64,000 bases of DNA from Streptomyces aurantiogriseus. Its GTDB lineage: Bacteria > Actinomycetota > Actinomycetes > Streptomycetales > Streptomycetaceae. Position 1 is the first letter of the stretch. Every line of letters starts with the position of its first letter. The notes beneath the pieces are model-generated. The model was not told where the DNA came from. It saw only the letters and a program-made list of their open reading frames with translations, and made no database searches. Below are positions 8,188 through 17,095 of the stretch, piece by piece. The position numbers were made by a program, and so were the translations under genes. Location: assembly GCF_014649375.1 (NCBI RefSeq), contig NZ_BMSX01000025.1:83559-147558 (forward strand), written 5' to 3'.

Positions 8188-8451
8188 ATGGACAGGGAAC
8201 AACACGTCTGTCCCGCCTGCGGGCAGTCCGTAGATACCGTCGTCCGGCGCCACAAGACGCTGGGCGCCTGGGTCCCGCGCTGGGTTGCCGGCCCGTGCCA
8301 CAACCCCGAGTGCGAGGCGTACGTCGAGGCCGGCGTCGAGCACCACGGCCACTCCGAGCACCACGGCCATTCCGAGCCGCACGGCCACTCCGAGCAGCAC
8401 TCTCCCGAGCAGCCGGAACAGGCCGGCACCCCCGCCGCCCCGACCTCGTGA
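8188..8451 (+). CDS. Small zinc-ribbon protein with histidine-rich repeat
   Basis: An 87-residue protein in two parts. Residues 8-11 (CPAC) and 38-44 (CHNPEC) supply two cysteine pairs typical of a zinc ribbon. Residues about 52-69 hold three near-copies of HHGHSE, followed by a proline and alanine tail. Histidine repeats of this kind usually bind or store divalent metals such as Ni, Zn or Cu. No function is known to me. The start ATG is preceded by TGGTGAC, without a strong ribosome site. It follows the encapsulin operon but is separated from it by two terminators. sodN, whose enzyme needs nickel, lies about 3 kb away, which is suggestive but weak context. Confidence 0.7.
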   Translation: MDREQHVCPACGQSVDTVVRRHKTLGAWVPRWVAGPCHNPECEAYVEAGVEHHGHSEHHGHSEPHGHSEQHSPEQPEQAGTPAAPTS

Positions 8452-8505
8452 CGCACGGCCCCAGGGGCTAGCGTGGCCCCGATGGCCGAACGGGGAGGGG
8501 CGGAC

Positions 8506-8766
8506 GTGACGGACGCAGGGGGAAGCCGCCGACGGTTATGGCGGTGGGCCGTGGTCGTGTGGGCGGTGACGGCTGCCGTCGGGGGCGGTCTGACCCTGTG
8601 GCTGCAGGACTCCGCCGAGCCCCCGGAAACGCGCGGCCGGTACGAGACGGAGGAGTCTCCGGCGCCGCTGCTGGGCGTGGAGGTGGGCGACTACGCCTGT
8701 CCGCCGGAGGAGCCGGGCCTGCAGGTCCAGTGCGTCTACGCGACCGCCTACACGACGAACCGCTGA
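8506..8766 (+). CDS. Small single-pass membrane or secreted protein
   Basis: An 86-residue protein. After a basic N-terminus (GGSRRRLWRW) comes one hydrophobic segment at about residues 13-35, then an acidic, proline-rich extracytoplasmic part ending in a short domain with two cysteines (DYACPPEE and VQCVYATAY) that could form a disulfide. I chose GTG 8506 because GGGGAGGGG lies six bases before it; ATG 8482 would add eight residues. The last 19 bases overlap the convergent VOC gene. The family is not recognised. Confidence 0.55.
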   Translation: MTDAGGSRRRLWRWAVVVWAVTAAVGGGLTLWLQDSAEPPETRGRYETEESPAPLLGVEVGDYACPPEEPGLQVQCVYATAYTTNR

Positions 8767-9518
8767 CCGTCGCCCCCCGTCCGTAGCCCGCCCGTCTCCG
8801 GGTCCCGTCCGGTCAGGCAGTACAGGCCGCCCGCCGGGTCGCGCAGCACCGTCCAGTGGGAGTGGGCGGCGACGAGGGTCGCGCCGAGCCGCTCGTGCCG
8901 GGTGCGTACGGCGTCGATGTCCGGGCCGCAGGCCAGGTCCAGGTGGGCGGAGACGGGGCGCTCCTCGTCCAGCCGCTGGAGGAGGATGCGGATCGGCAGC
9001 CCGGGCGGCGGAGCGACGACGTGGAACTCGGGCAGGGAACCCGGCCGGGCCGTCCACTCGGGCAACAGACCGCTCCAGAAGGCGACTTCGGTGTCGTACG
9101 CGGACGGAGGGATGTCCACGCAGACCTGGTCCAGGCGGCTGCCGGACACCACGGGCGGGCGGACGGACTCGCCGTGCCAGGGCACCGCGCAGAACAACTG
9201 CCCGGCGGGGGAGCGCAGGACGGTCCAGCCGTCGTGCGGGGCGACCGTCTCCGCGCCGAGCTCCAGCGCGGCCCGTACGAAGCCGGGCATGTCCTCGACG
9301 CAGAAGTCCAGATGCGCCCCGCCGTTGCCCTCGGCGACCCCTTGCGCCTTCACGCACGCGTCGGCGCCCTCCGGCAGCAGGGTGACGAACTCGTCCTTCT
9401 CGCCGCGGAGTTCGGACAGGCGCGTGTCCGTGACGGCGGTCCAGAACGCGCAGGCCCGCTCGAAGCGCTCGGCGGGCCGGTCGACGAAGGCGTACGTCCA
9501 GCGGATGCGGATGCTCAT
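8748..9518 (-). CDS. VOC superfamily protein with two glyoxalase-like domains
   Basis: A 256-residue protein made of two repeated vicinal-oxygen-chelate domains. Each has the pattern of an FW-x-A/S motif (ACAFWTAVTD and VAFWSGLLPE), a central HLDF or HLDL metal-ligand strand, and a closing WTVLRSPAG or WTVLRDPAG strand. VOC proteins act as metal-dependent isomerases, dioxygenases or antibiotic-binding resistance proteins; the substrate is unknown. The start is ATG 9518 (MSIRIRW). It is divergent from the phosphate transporter gene and convergent with the small membrane protein gene. Confidence 0.8.
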   Translation of the reverse strand: MSIRIRWTYAFVDRPAERFERACAFWTAVTDTRLSELRGEKDEFVTLLPEGADACVKAQGVAEGNGGAHLDFCVEDMPGFVRAALELGAETVAPHDGWTVLRSPAGQLFCAVPWHGESVRPPVVSGSRLDQVCVDIPPSAYDTEVAFWSGLLPEWTARPGSLPEFHVVAPPPGLPIRILLQRLDEERPVSAHLDLACGPDIDAVRTRHERLGATLVAAHSHWTVLRDPAGGLYCLTGRDPETGGLRTGGDGQRFVV

Positions 9519-9687
9519 GGGGTGATCGTAGGGCGGTCGTCCCGGCGCATCTCCTGGGTCTTCACGCACCCCGGCGGCCCCCTTCCGGGAGGCGTCCGGG
9601 CCGTCTCCCTCACTCGTGCGCGTGTTCCTGGGCCTGCCTTTGCCTGGGGTTGGCCCGGGATTGGTCTGCGCTTGTTTGCATAGGGGA

Positions 9688-10842
<1,155 letters not shown>

Positions 10843-10861
10843 GAAACCGGGAGTTCACGCC

Positions 10862-11095
10862 ATGCAACTGAACTGGAGCGCCCTCGGCCAGGTCGCCGCG
10901 GTGAGCCTCGGCGTCACCGTCGCGGTGGTCGTCGTCTTCTCCCTCGGCGTCCTGGGCCTCGCCCGCGTCGAGGACACCCGGGAGAGGCCCGGCGCCGCCT
11001 CCGCCCTGGGGCTGACCCAGGCGGGGCTGTGCTTCCTCGCGTGTGCGGCGGTGGTGGCGTACGGGATCTACTTGATCGTGCCGCAGTTCCACTGA
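10862..11095 (+). CDS. Small membrane protein in the phosphate transporter operon
   Basis: A 77-residue protein with two hydrophobic helices (about residues 8-32 and 50-72) joined by a charged loop (ARVEDTRERPG). It starts 19 bases after the transporter stop, and a strong terminator follows, so it looks like the second gene of that unit. No function is known to me. Small partners of this size beside Pit genes are common in Streptomyces and could be accessory subunits. Confidence 0.65.
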   Translation: MQLNWSALGQVAAVSLGVTVAVVVVFSLGVLGLARVEDTRERPGAASALGLTQAGLCFLACAAVVAYGIYLIVPQFH

Positions 11096-11130
11096 AGGCC
11101 GCCGCAGCCGCCGTTGACCCGCGGTACGCC

Positions 11131-11166
11131 GAAGGGGCCCGGTCGGGATTCCGACCGGGCCCCTTC
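11131..11166. terminator. Strong bidirectional terminator between pit operon and sodN
   Basis: A perfect 16-pair stem (GAAGGGGCCCGGTCGG and its complement) with a four-base GATT loop. It lies between two converging units and can terminate both. Confidence 0.85.
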
Positions 11167-11225
11167 GGGATCTCCCCGACCTGCGGTGGTGCACCGACCG
11201 CGGGTCACGGGGTGGCCTTGGGGTG

Positions 11226-11621
11226 TCAGGCCTTCTTGGTCTCCCAGAAGATCTTGTCGATCTCGGCGATCAGCTCCAGGGCCTTCTCACCGGTCTTGGG
11301 GTCCGTCGAGCCCTTGGCGGCCGACAGGGCCTTCAGGGTGTCGTTGACGAGCTGGTGCAGCTGCGGGTACTTCTCGAAGTGCGGGGCCTTGAAGTAGTCG
11401 CTCCACAGCACGGAGACGTGGTGCTTCGCGAGCTCGGCGCGCTGCTCCTTGATGACGGTGGCGCGCGCCTGGAAGTGCGGGTCGTCGTTGGCGGCCATCT
11501 TCTCCTGCACGGCCTTCACCGACTCCGCCTCGATGCGGGCCTGGGCCGGGTCGTACACACCGCAGGGCAGGTCGCAGTGTGCGCTGACCTTGACCTTGGG
11601 GGCAAACAGGCGGGAAAGCAT
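11226..11621 (-). CDS. sodN: Nickel superoxide dismutase
   Basis: The 131-residue precursor starts MLSRLFAPKVKVSA, a 14-residue leader, followed by the mature N-terminus HCDLPCGVYDP. That is the nickel hook, in which His1, Cys2 and Cys6 of the mature chain bind nickel. The rest is the four-helix body. The enzyme removes cytoplasmic superoxide. Length and leader match S. coelicolor SodN. The maturation protease gene sodX is divergent, 146 bases away. In S. coelicolor, nickel (through Nur and a small RNA from the sodF 3' region) controls sodN; I did not find a convincing Nur box by eye. Confidence 0.96.
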   Translation of the reverse strand: MLSRLFAPKVKVSAHCDLPCGVYDPAQARIEAESVKAVQEKMAANDDPHFQARATVIKEQRAELAKHHVSVLWSDYFKAPHFEKYPQLHQLVNDTLKALSAAKGSTDPKTGEKALELIAEIDKIFWETKKA

Positions 11622-11767
11622 GGAGCGTTCCTTCCTCGTGATCGTCTTCTCAGGTGGGACATTACTCCCTGCAAGACGGGTTTTCGCGAGTGCCCCCATG
11701 GGCTTAGGACAAAAGTCGGGGGTCAGACTGAGACTGGTGGAGGAACGGACCAGGGGAGGTGCCGGCG

Positions 11768-12202
11768 ATGCCGGAGCTGTCGCGGGAGACCGAGCGCGGG
11801 AGGGGGGCCGCGCCCTTCGGACTGGCCGAGGTGACCGGTCCGTCCATGGTGCCCACGCTGCACCACGGGGACCAGCTGGTGCTGCAGTACGGCGCCAGGG
11901 TCAGGCCCGGAGACGTGGTCGTGCTGAGGCATCCCTTCCAGCAGGACCTGCTCGTCGTGAAACGGGCCGCGGAGCGCCGTGAGGGCGGCTGGTGGGTCCT
12001 CGGGGACAACGCTTACGCCGGTGGCGACAGCACCGACTACGGGACCGTGCCCGACGAGCTGATCCTCGGCACGGTGCGGTTCCGCTACCGGCCGCTGAAG
12101 CGGGATCAGCGCTCGCCGCTGGCGGTGCTGCGCTGGGCGCTGTCGGCGGCCAGGCCCGTACTGGCCGACCGGTCGGCCTCCAGGCGCTTGCGGGCACGGT
12201 AG
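11768..12202 (+). CDS. sodX: Nickel-SOD maturation protease, S26 signal-peptidase-like
   Basis: A 144-residue protease of the S26 fold without a membrane anchor. The catalytic serine lies in TGPSMVPTL near residue 25, and the lysine in LLVVKRAAERR near residue 60, followed by the box VLGDNAYAGGDSTDYG. SodX removes the SodN leader to expose the nickel-binding N-terminus. I chose ATG 11768 because AGGGGAGG ends eight bases before it; the GTG at 11759 lies on that ribosome site. Its last 97 bases are also the 3' end of the CGNR gene on the other strand. Confidence 0.92.
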   Translation: MPELSRETERGRGAAPFGLAEVTGPSMVPTLHHGDQLVLQYGARVRPGDVVVLRHPFQQDLLVVKRAAERREGGWWVLGDNAYAGGDSTDYGTVPDELILGTVRFRYRPLKRDQRSPLAVLRWALSAARPVLADRSASRRLRAR

Positions 12203-12735
12203 GCGGCCACGTTGGCGCGGGTGGCGCAGCGGTCGGAGCAGTAGCGCCGGGAGCGGTTCGTGGACGTGTCCAGGTAGGCGTTGCGGCACGGGGCCGCCTC
12301 GCACAGGCCCAGGCGGTCCACGCCGTATTCCGTCAGATGGAAGGCCAGGCCCATCGCGGCGATGGCCGCGTAGCCCGCGGTCGCGTTCGACGGGTGGTCG
12401 GCCAGGTGCATGTGCCACAGCGGGCGGCCGTCGTCGTCGCGGAAGTCGTGGCCGGAGATCTGCGGGCTGACCGGGAACTCCAGGAGGAGTGAGTTCAGCA
12501 GGTCCACCGCGAGGGTCTCGTCGCCCGTGTCGGCCGCCTCGAAGACCGCGCGCAGCCGGGCCCGTACCGAGCGGAAGCGGGTCACGTCCGCGTCCGTGGC
12601 GCGGCGGGCCGCCGACCGGTTTCCGCCGAACAGGTCCCGGACGGCCTCGACGGAGGTGAGCGTGTCCGTGCCCCGGACCGGTTCCTCGGTGTTCACGAGG
12701 CGTACGGCGTAGTCCGAGTAATAGGCCAGTTCCAC
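12106..12735 (-). CDS. CGNR zinc-finger putative transcription regulator
   Basis: A 209-residue protein of the family with an N-terminal ABATE-like stress-sensing domain (residues 1-140) and a C-terminal CGNR zinc finger. The finger has CEAAPCRNAYLD and YCSDRCATRANVAAYR, with four cysteines and the basic helix that gives the family its name. Members are thought to bind DNA. The start is ATG 12735. Its 3' end overlaps the sodX coding region by 97 bases in antisense orientation. Confidence 0.82.
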   Translation of the reverse strand: MELAYYSDYAVRLVNTEEPVRGTDTLTSVEAVRDLFGGNRSAARRATDADVTRFRSVRARLRAVFEAADTGDETLAVDLLNSLLLEFPVSPQISGHDFRDDDGRPLWHMHLADHPSNATAGYAAIAAMGLAFHLTEYGVDRLGLCEAAPCRNAYLDTSTNRSRRYCSDRCATRANVAAYRARKRLEADRSASTGLAADSAQRSTASGER

Positions 12736-12835
12736 TTGTAGTCCTTACGAAGGGGCTCTATGGTCGTGGGTGCGGTCGGGTAATAGCTGATCGTGCTTCC
12801 AGGGTATTACGTCTGCGACTGAAGAGGGGGCTCCC

Positions 12836-13594
12836 ATGACCATGAGTATCGGCGCCGACTGGCAGGCATGGCAGGAGAGCTGGGACCGGCAGCAGGAGTG
12901 GTACATGCCCGACCGGGAGGACCGCTTCCGGATCATGCTCGACATGGTCGAGGCCCTCGTCGGCACCGCGCCCCGCGTCCTCGACCTCGCCTGCGGCACC
13001 GGCAGCATCACCGCCCGGCTGCTGGCCAGATTCCCCGAGGCCACCAGTACCGGCGTCGACCTCGACCCGGCCCTCCTCGCCATCGCCGAGGGCACCTTCG
13101 CGGACGACGACCGCGTCACCCTGGTGACCGCCGACCTCAAGGATTCGGACTGGCCGGCGCGACTGCCGTACGACTCCTACGACGCCGTCCTCACCGCCAC
13201 CGCCCTGCACTGGCTGCACCGTGATCCCCTCGAGGCCCTCTACGGTCAGGTCGCGGGACTCGTCCGCGACGGCGGTGTCTTCATGAACGCGGACCACATG
13301 ATCGACGAGGGCACGCCCCGGATCAACGCGGCCGAGCGCGCACAGCGCCACGCCGGTATGGATCAGGCCAGGGCGGCCGGCACCGTCGACTGGTCCGAGT
13401 GGTGGCAGCTGGCCGCCGCCGACCCCGTCCTCGCCGAGCCCACCGCCCGCCGCTTCGCGATCTACGGCGAGCACGCCGACGGCGACATGCCGTCCGCGGC
13501 CTGGCACGCGCGCGTGCTGCGCGAGAAGGGGTTCGGGGAGGCGCGGCCGGTGTGGGCCTCGCCCTCGGACACGCTGTTGCTCGCGTTGAAGTGA
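12836..13594 (+). CDS. Class I SAM-dependent methyltransferase
   Basis: A 252-residue methyltransferase. Motif I is VLDLACGTGSITARLL near residue 45, and the acidic residue ending strand 2 is in STGVDLDPALL. A post-motif, DAVLTATALHWLHRD, is near residue 125. The substrate is unknown. GAGGGGG ends five bases before the first ATG, and a second ATG two codons later is possible. The gene is divergent from the CGNR gene, with about 100 bases between starts. A dispersed repeat and a strong hairpin follow it. Confidence 0.82.
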   Translation: MTMSIGADWQAWQESWDRQQEWYMPDREDRFRIMLDMVEALVGTAPRVLDLACGTGSITARLLARFPEATSTGVDLDPALLAIAEGTFADDDRVTLVTADLKDSDWPARLPYDSYDAVLTATALHWLHRDPLEALYGQVAGLVRDGGVFMNADHMIDEGTPRINAAERAQRHAGMDQARAAGTVDWSEWWQLAAADPVLAEPTARRFAIYGEHADGDMPSAAWHARVLREKGFGEARPVWASPSDTLLLALK

Positions 13595-13604
13595 CCGCAC
13601 CAGG

Positions 13605-13671
13605 GGCTGCCGCCCCCGGACCCCCGCTTCGGCCCTGAACGGGCCTCGTCCTCAAGCACCGGACGGGCTGG
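13605..13671 (+). repeat. Dispersed 3' repeat, copy A
   Basis: A block with the order GCCCCCGGACCCCCGCTTC, GGCCCTGAACGGGCC (a small hairpin), TCGTCCTCAA and CCGGACGGGCTG. Near-identical blocks lie at 18433-18565 (interrupted) and 56776-56842. All three sit just after the 3' end of a gene. Confidence 0.6.
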
Positions 13672-13690
13672 ACGGTTGGCCGGCGCTGAA

Positions 13691-13725
13691 AAGGGGGCGG
13701 TACGGGATTCCCGTACCGCCCCCTT
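13691..13725. terminator. Strong bidirectional terminator
   Basis: A perfect 16-pair stem (AAGGGGGCGGTACGGG and its complement) with a three-base loop, ending in a CTT on each strand. It lies between the methyltransferase gene and the converging ABC importer operon. Confidence 0.85.
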
Positions 13726-13742
13726 CGCCGTACCGCCGCCGG

Positions 13743-14504
13743 TTACAGCACCTTGGACAGGAACGCCTTCGTCCGCTCGTGCTGCGGGTCCGTGAGGACG
13801 TCGCGCGGGTTGCCGGACTCGACGACCACACCGCCGTCCATGAAGACCAGGCTGTCGCCGACCTCGCGGGCGAAGCCCATCTCGTGGGTGACGACGACCA
13901 TCGTCATACCGGACTCGGCCAGGTCGCGCATGACGTCGAGGACGTCACCGACCAGCTCCGGGTCGAGGGCCGAGGTCGGCTCGTCGAACAGCATCAGCTT
14001 CGGGTCCATGGCCAGGGCCCGGGCGATGGCGACGCGCTGCTGCTGGCCGCCGGAGAGCTGCGAGGGGTAGTTCCCGGCCTTGTCGGCCAGGCCCACCCGG
14101 TCCAGCAGCTGCATGGCGCGCTCCTTGGCCTGGGCCCTGTTCGCACCCTTGACCTGGACCGGGGCCTCGATGACGTTGTCCACCGCCGTCATGTGCGGGA
14201 AGAGGTTGAACCGCTGGAACACCATGCCGATGTCCCGGCGCTTCAGCGCGACCTCGCTGTCCTTGAGCTCGTACAGCTTGTCGCCCTTCTGGCGGTAGCC
14301 GACCAGCTCGCCGTCGACGTACAGGCGACCGGCGTTGATCTTCTCCAGGTGGTTGATGCACCGGAGGAAGGTCGACTTGCCGGAGCCCGAGGGGCCGATC
14401 AGGCAGAACACCTCGCCGGACTGGACCTCCAGGTCGATGCCCTTGAGGACCTCGACCGCGCCGAAGGACTTGTGGACGCCCTCGGCCTTCACCATGGCGG
14501 TCAT
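13743..14504 (-). CDS. Amino-acid ABC transporter ATP-binding protein
   Basis: A 253-residue ATPase of the polar amino-acid importer (GlnQ/HisP) type. Walker A is IGPSGSGKST, the signature is LSGGQQQRVAIARAL, Walker B is LMLFDEPTSALDP, and the switch histidine is in VVVTHEMGF. The start ATG 14504 overlaps the permease stop by one base (TGATG), so translation is coupled. It is the last gene of the binding protein, permease and ATPase operon and ends near the strong terminator. Confidence 0.92.
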   Translation of the reverse strand: MTAMVKAEGVHKSFGAVEVLKGIDLEVQSGEVFCLIGPSGSGKSTFLRCINHLEKINAGRLYVDGELVGYRQKGDKLYELKDSEVALKRRDIGMVFQRFNLFPHMTAVDNVIEAPVQVKGANRAQAKERAMQLLDRVGLADKAGNYPSQLSGGQQQRVAIARALAMDPKLMLFDEPTSALDPELVGDVLDVMRDLAESGMTMVVVTHEMGFAREVGDSLVFMDGGVVVESGNPRDVLTDPQHERTKAFLSKVL

Positions 14505-15472
14505 CACACGGCTCCCCTCGGGCTGCCCTTGGCGGACAGGTTCATCTTGATCTTCTGGAAGACGGTCGGCGGCAGGCTCCGGCTGGAGCCACGCGCGTAG
14601 TACCGCTCCAGGTAGTACTGGAAAACGCTGAACACGCTGGTCATGACCAGGTACCAGATCGAGGCGACGAAGAGCATCTCCATCACGGCGTACGACTGGG
14701 AACCGATCACCGAGGTCGAGCGCAGCAGCTCGTTGTACGTCACCGCGTACACCAGCGACGAGGTCTTCAGCATGTTGATGAACTCGTTGCCGGTCGGCGG
14801 CACGATCACCCGCATGGCCTGCGGGATGACGATCCGGCGCAGCGTCTTGCCGTGGCTCATGCCCAGGGCGTGGGCCGCCTCCGTCTGCCCCTCGTCGACG
14901 GCCAGCAGGCCGGCGCGGCAGATCTCGGCCATGTACGCGGCCTCGTTCAGGCCGAGGCCGAGCAGGGCGCACATGAACGGCGTCATGACGTCCGTCATCT
15001 CGTCCTTGTAGATCGGACCGAGGTTCAGGACGGGGAAGATCAGCGCCAGGTTGAACCACATCAGCAGCTGCACGTAGACCGGTGTGCCGCGGAAGAACCA
15101 GATGTACAGCCAGGCCACACTGCTGGTGACCGGGTTCTTCGACAGCCGCATCACGGCCAGGACGACGCCCAGGACGACGCCGAGCACCATCGACAGAAGG
15201 CTGATGAGCAGCGTACGGCCGGCGCCCGCGACCACGGTCGAGTCGAACAGCTTGTCGGACACCGCCTGCCAGCGGATGTCGCCGTTCGCGAACGCCTGGA
15301 CGAGCAGCGCCAGGAGCGCGAGGACGACGACGGCGCTGACCCAGCGGCCGTAGTGGCGCACCGGAATGGCCTTGATGGCCTCCGGCGGGCCGGAGAACGC
15401 CGAGTCCTTGGCCACCGGCGGCTGGTCCGCCGGCGGCGCGCCCGCGCCGGACTTGTCGAGCTTGTCAGTCAT
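14504..15472 (-). CDS. Amino-acid ABC transporter permease
   Basis: A 322-residue inner-membrane permease of the His/Glu/Gln/Arg family. A cytoplasmic N-terminus of about 50 residues precedes five or more hydrophobic segments, and the EAA loop is EAAHALGMSHGKTLRRIVIP. There is only one permease gene, so the transporter would work as a homodimer. It begins about 29 bases after the binding-protein gene. Confidence 0.9.
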   Translation of the reverse strand: MTDKLDKSGAGAPPADQPPVAKDSAFSGPPEAIKAIPVRHYGRWVSAVVVLALLALLVQAFANGDIRWQAVSDKLFDSTVVAGAGRTLLISLLSMVLGVVLGVVLAVMRLSKNPVTSSVAWLYIWFFRGTPVYVQLLMWFNLALIFPVLNLGPIYKDEMTDVMTPFMCALLGLGLNEAAYMAEICRAGLLAVDEGQTEAAHALGMSHGKTLRRIVIPQAMRVIVPPTGNEFINMLKTSSLVYAVTYNELLRSTSVIGSQSYAVMEMLFVASIWYLVMTSVFSVFQYYLERYYARGSSRSLPPTVFQKIKMNLSAKGSPRGAV

Positions 15473-15501
15473 GGGGACTGCCCTTCAGTGGTGCTGGGAG
15501 A

Positions 15502-16470
15502 TCACTTGCCGCTGTTGATCGCCGCGGCCTGGATCGCACCGCTCTGGGCGCCCCACTTCTCCAGCACCTTCTGGTACGAACCGTCCTTGATGATCGCGTC
15601 GACGGCCTCCTTGAGGGCGTCGCGCAGCTGGGTGTTCTGCTTGTCGACGACGATGCCGAAGGGGCCGGCGTCGTACTGCTCGCCGATGACCTCGAAGGCG
15701 TTGCCGCCGTCGGCCTTGCGGGCCATGTCCACGGCGACCGGGTAGTCGTTGACGCCGGCCACGGCGCCGCCCGACTTCACTCGGGTCTGGGCCTCGGTGT
15801 CGTTCTCGAACGACTCGATCTTGATGGCCTTCTTGCCGCCGTCCGTGCACTTCTTGGACTGGTCCTTCAGGGCCTGCTCGTACGTGGTGCCCCGCTGCAC
15901 CGCGGCGGTCTGGCCGCAGAGGTCCTCGATGGACTTGACGCCCTTGGGGTTGCCCTTCTTGACGTAGACGGCCGTGCCGGCGGTGAAGTAGTCGACGAAG
16001 TCGACGCCCTCGCCGAGCTTCTTGCCGCTCTCGTCCAGGCCCTCCTGGCGCTGCTTGTTGTCGGTGATCGACGACATCGCGATGTCGTAGCGGCCGGTGT
16101 TGACCGCGGTGATCAGGCCGTCGAAGGCGCCGGAGGTGAACTTGAACTCGACGCCGAGCTGCTTGCCGAGCGCCGCCGCGATGTCGGGGTCGACGCCGAC
16201 GATCTTGCCGCCCTCGACGTACTCCATCGGGGCGTACTCGGCGTTGGTGCCGACCTGGATGACGCCCTTGTCCTGGATCTCCTTCGGGAGCTTGGAGAAG
16301 AGGGGCGCGGTGCTGGCCTTGTCCGTGCTTTCGGAGGTGCTGCTGCCGCTGCCGCTGTCGGTCTGGTCACCGCAGGCGGTGAGCAGCAGGGCGCCCGCGA
16401 CCGCGAGGGAACCGACCGCGGCTAGCCGGGTGCGCGCGGCGGTGGTACGGCGGATGGAGCGTGCGGTCAT
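15502..16470 (-). CDS. Amino-acid ABC transporter substrate-binding lipoprotein
   Basis: A 322-residue lipoprotein. An arginine-rich signal region is followed by a lipobox, LLLTACGD, then a Ser/Gly/Thr linker and the family 3 solute-binding fold (VGTNAEYAPMEYVEGGKIVGVDxD type, and YDIAMSSITDNKQRQEG). It captures a polar amino acid, glutamate or glutamine or a similar one, at the outer face of the membrane. The start ATG is preceded by GGAGG at a spacing of ten. Confidence 0.9.
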   Translation of the reverse strand: MTARSIRRTTAARTRLAAVGSLAVAGALLLTACGDQTDSGSGSSTSESTDKASTAPLFSKLPKEIQDKGVIQVGTNAEYAPMEYVEGGKIVGVDPDIAAALGKQLGVEFKFTSGAFDGLITAVNTGRYDIAMSSITDNKQRQEGLDESGKKLGEGVDFVDYFTAGTAVYVKKGNPKGVKSIEDLCGQTAAVQRGTTYEQALKDQSKKCTDGGKKAIKIESFENDTEAQTRVKSGGAVAGVNDYPVAVDMARKADGGNAFEVIGEQYDAGPFGIVVDKQNTQLRDALKEAVDAIIKDGSYQKVLEKWGAQSGAIQAAAINSGK

Positions 16471-17095
16471 GGTGAGTGCCTCCGGCGGATGGATGGAGAT
16501 GCCGATGGGTCGACGAGAACACACACCTTCGGGTGTCGCGACCTCGTGTGATTACCGGCATCTTGCCATTCGGACGACGCCATTCAGGGGGCCACCCATG
16601 TCAAAATCGGATAACGGGCGACCCCCGAACCGCACCAGTCCGGTACAACACGGCCGGACCAGGCCGCACCATCTGCGGGAATCTGCCCTTCCGGCCGGAA
16701 GATCTTCGGTTCATCTCACGATGTGGTCGGTTGTTGTGCGGTCAGTACGCTGACTTGAGTCCGTGTCAAGCGTTTGTCCGATACTGGTCCGCTCTTTGCG
16801 CATGAGTCATGTCACGGGGATATGACTGCGGAGGCGAGGTGGCCGACACGGCGCCCGGGTCTGTGGGAGTTCTGCAAGATGCGGTATGTGACCTTGCACG
16901 GATTGGACTCGTCGTCGGTGGTGTCCGTCCGGTAAGAAGGTTCTTTACACCCCTCATCCGGGGCTCAGGGCGCGTGTGCGGCGCGCCCGACGCACAGGTG
17001 CCCGTACGTATCACCGCTGGGTCCTGCGCGGTGCCCGCCCACTTCTCACCAGGAGTGGCCACCCTCAAACCATGAACACCTAAGGGGTAAGACAA
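16471..17095. other. 625-base divergent intergenic region
   Basis: This region separates the ABC importer operon from the malic enzyme gene and must hold both promoters. I see no convincing coding frame: a short open frame at 16809-17075 has no ribosome site or Streptomyces codon pattern. The local G+C falls around 16740-16830 and 16900-16950, where promoters would be expected. Confidence 0.4.

Noticed and set aside
9570..9687. PHO box upstream of the phosphate transporter
   Set aside because: No pair of GTTCA-type direct repeats at 11-base spacing could be seen.
16809..17075. 88-residue frame in the malic enzyme upstream region
   Set aside because: No ribosome site, mixed codon use and no recognisable domain. 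The region is more likely promoter and leader.
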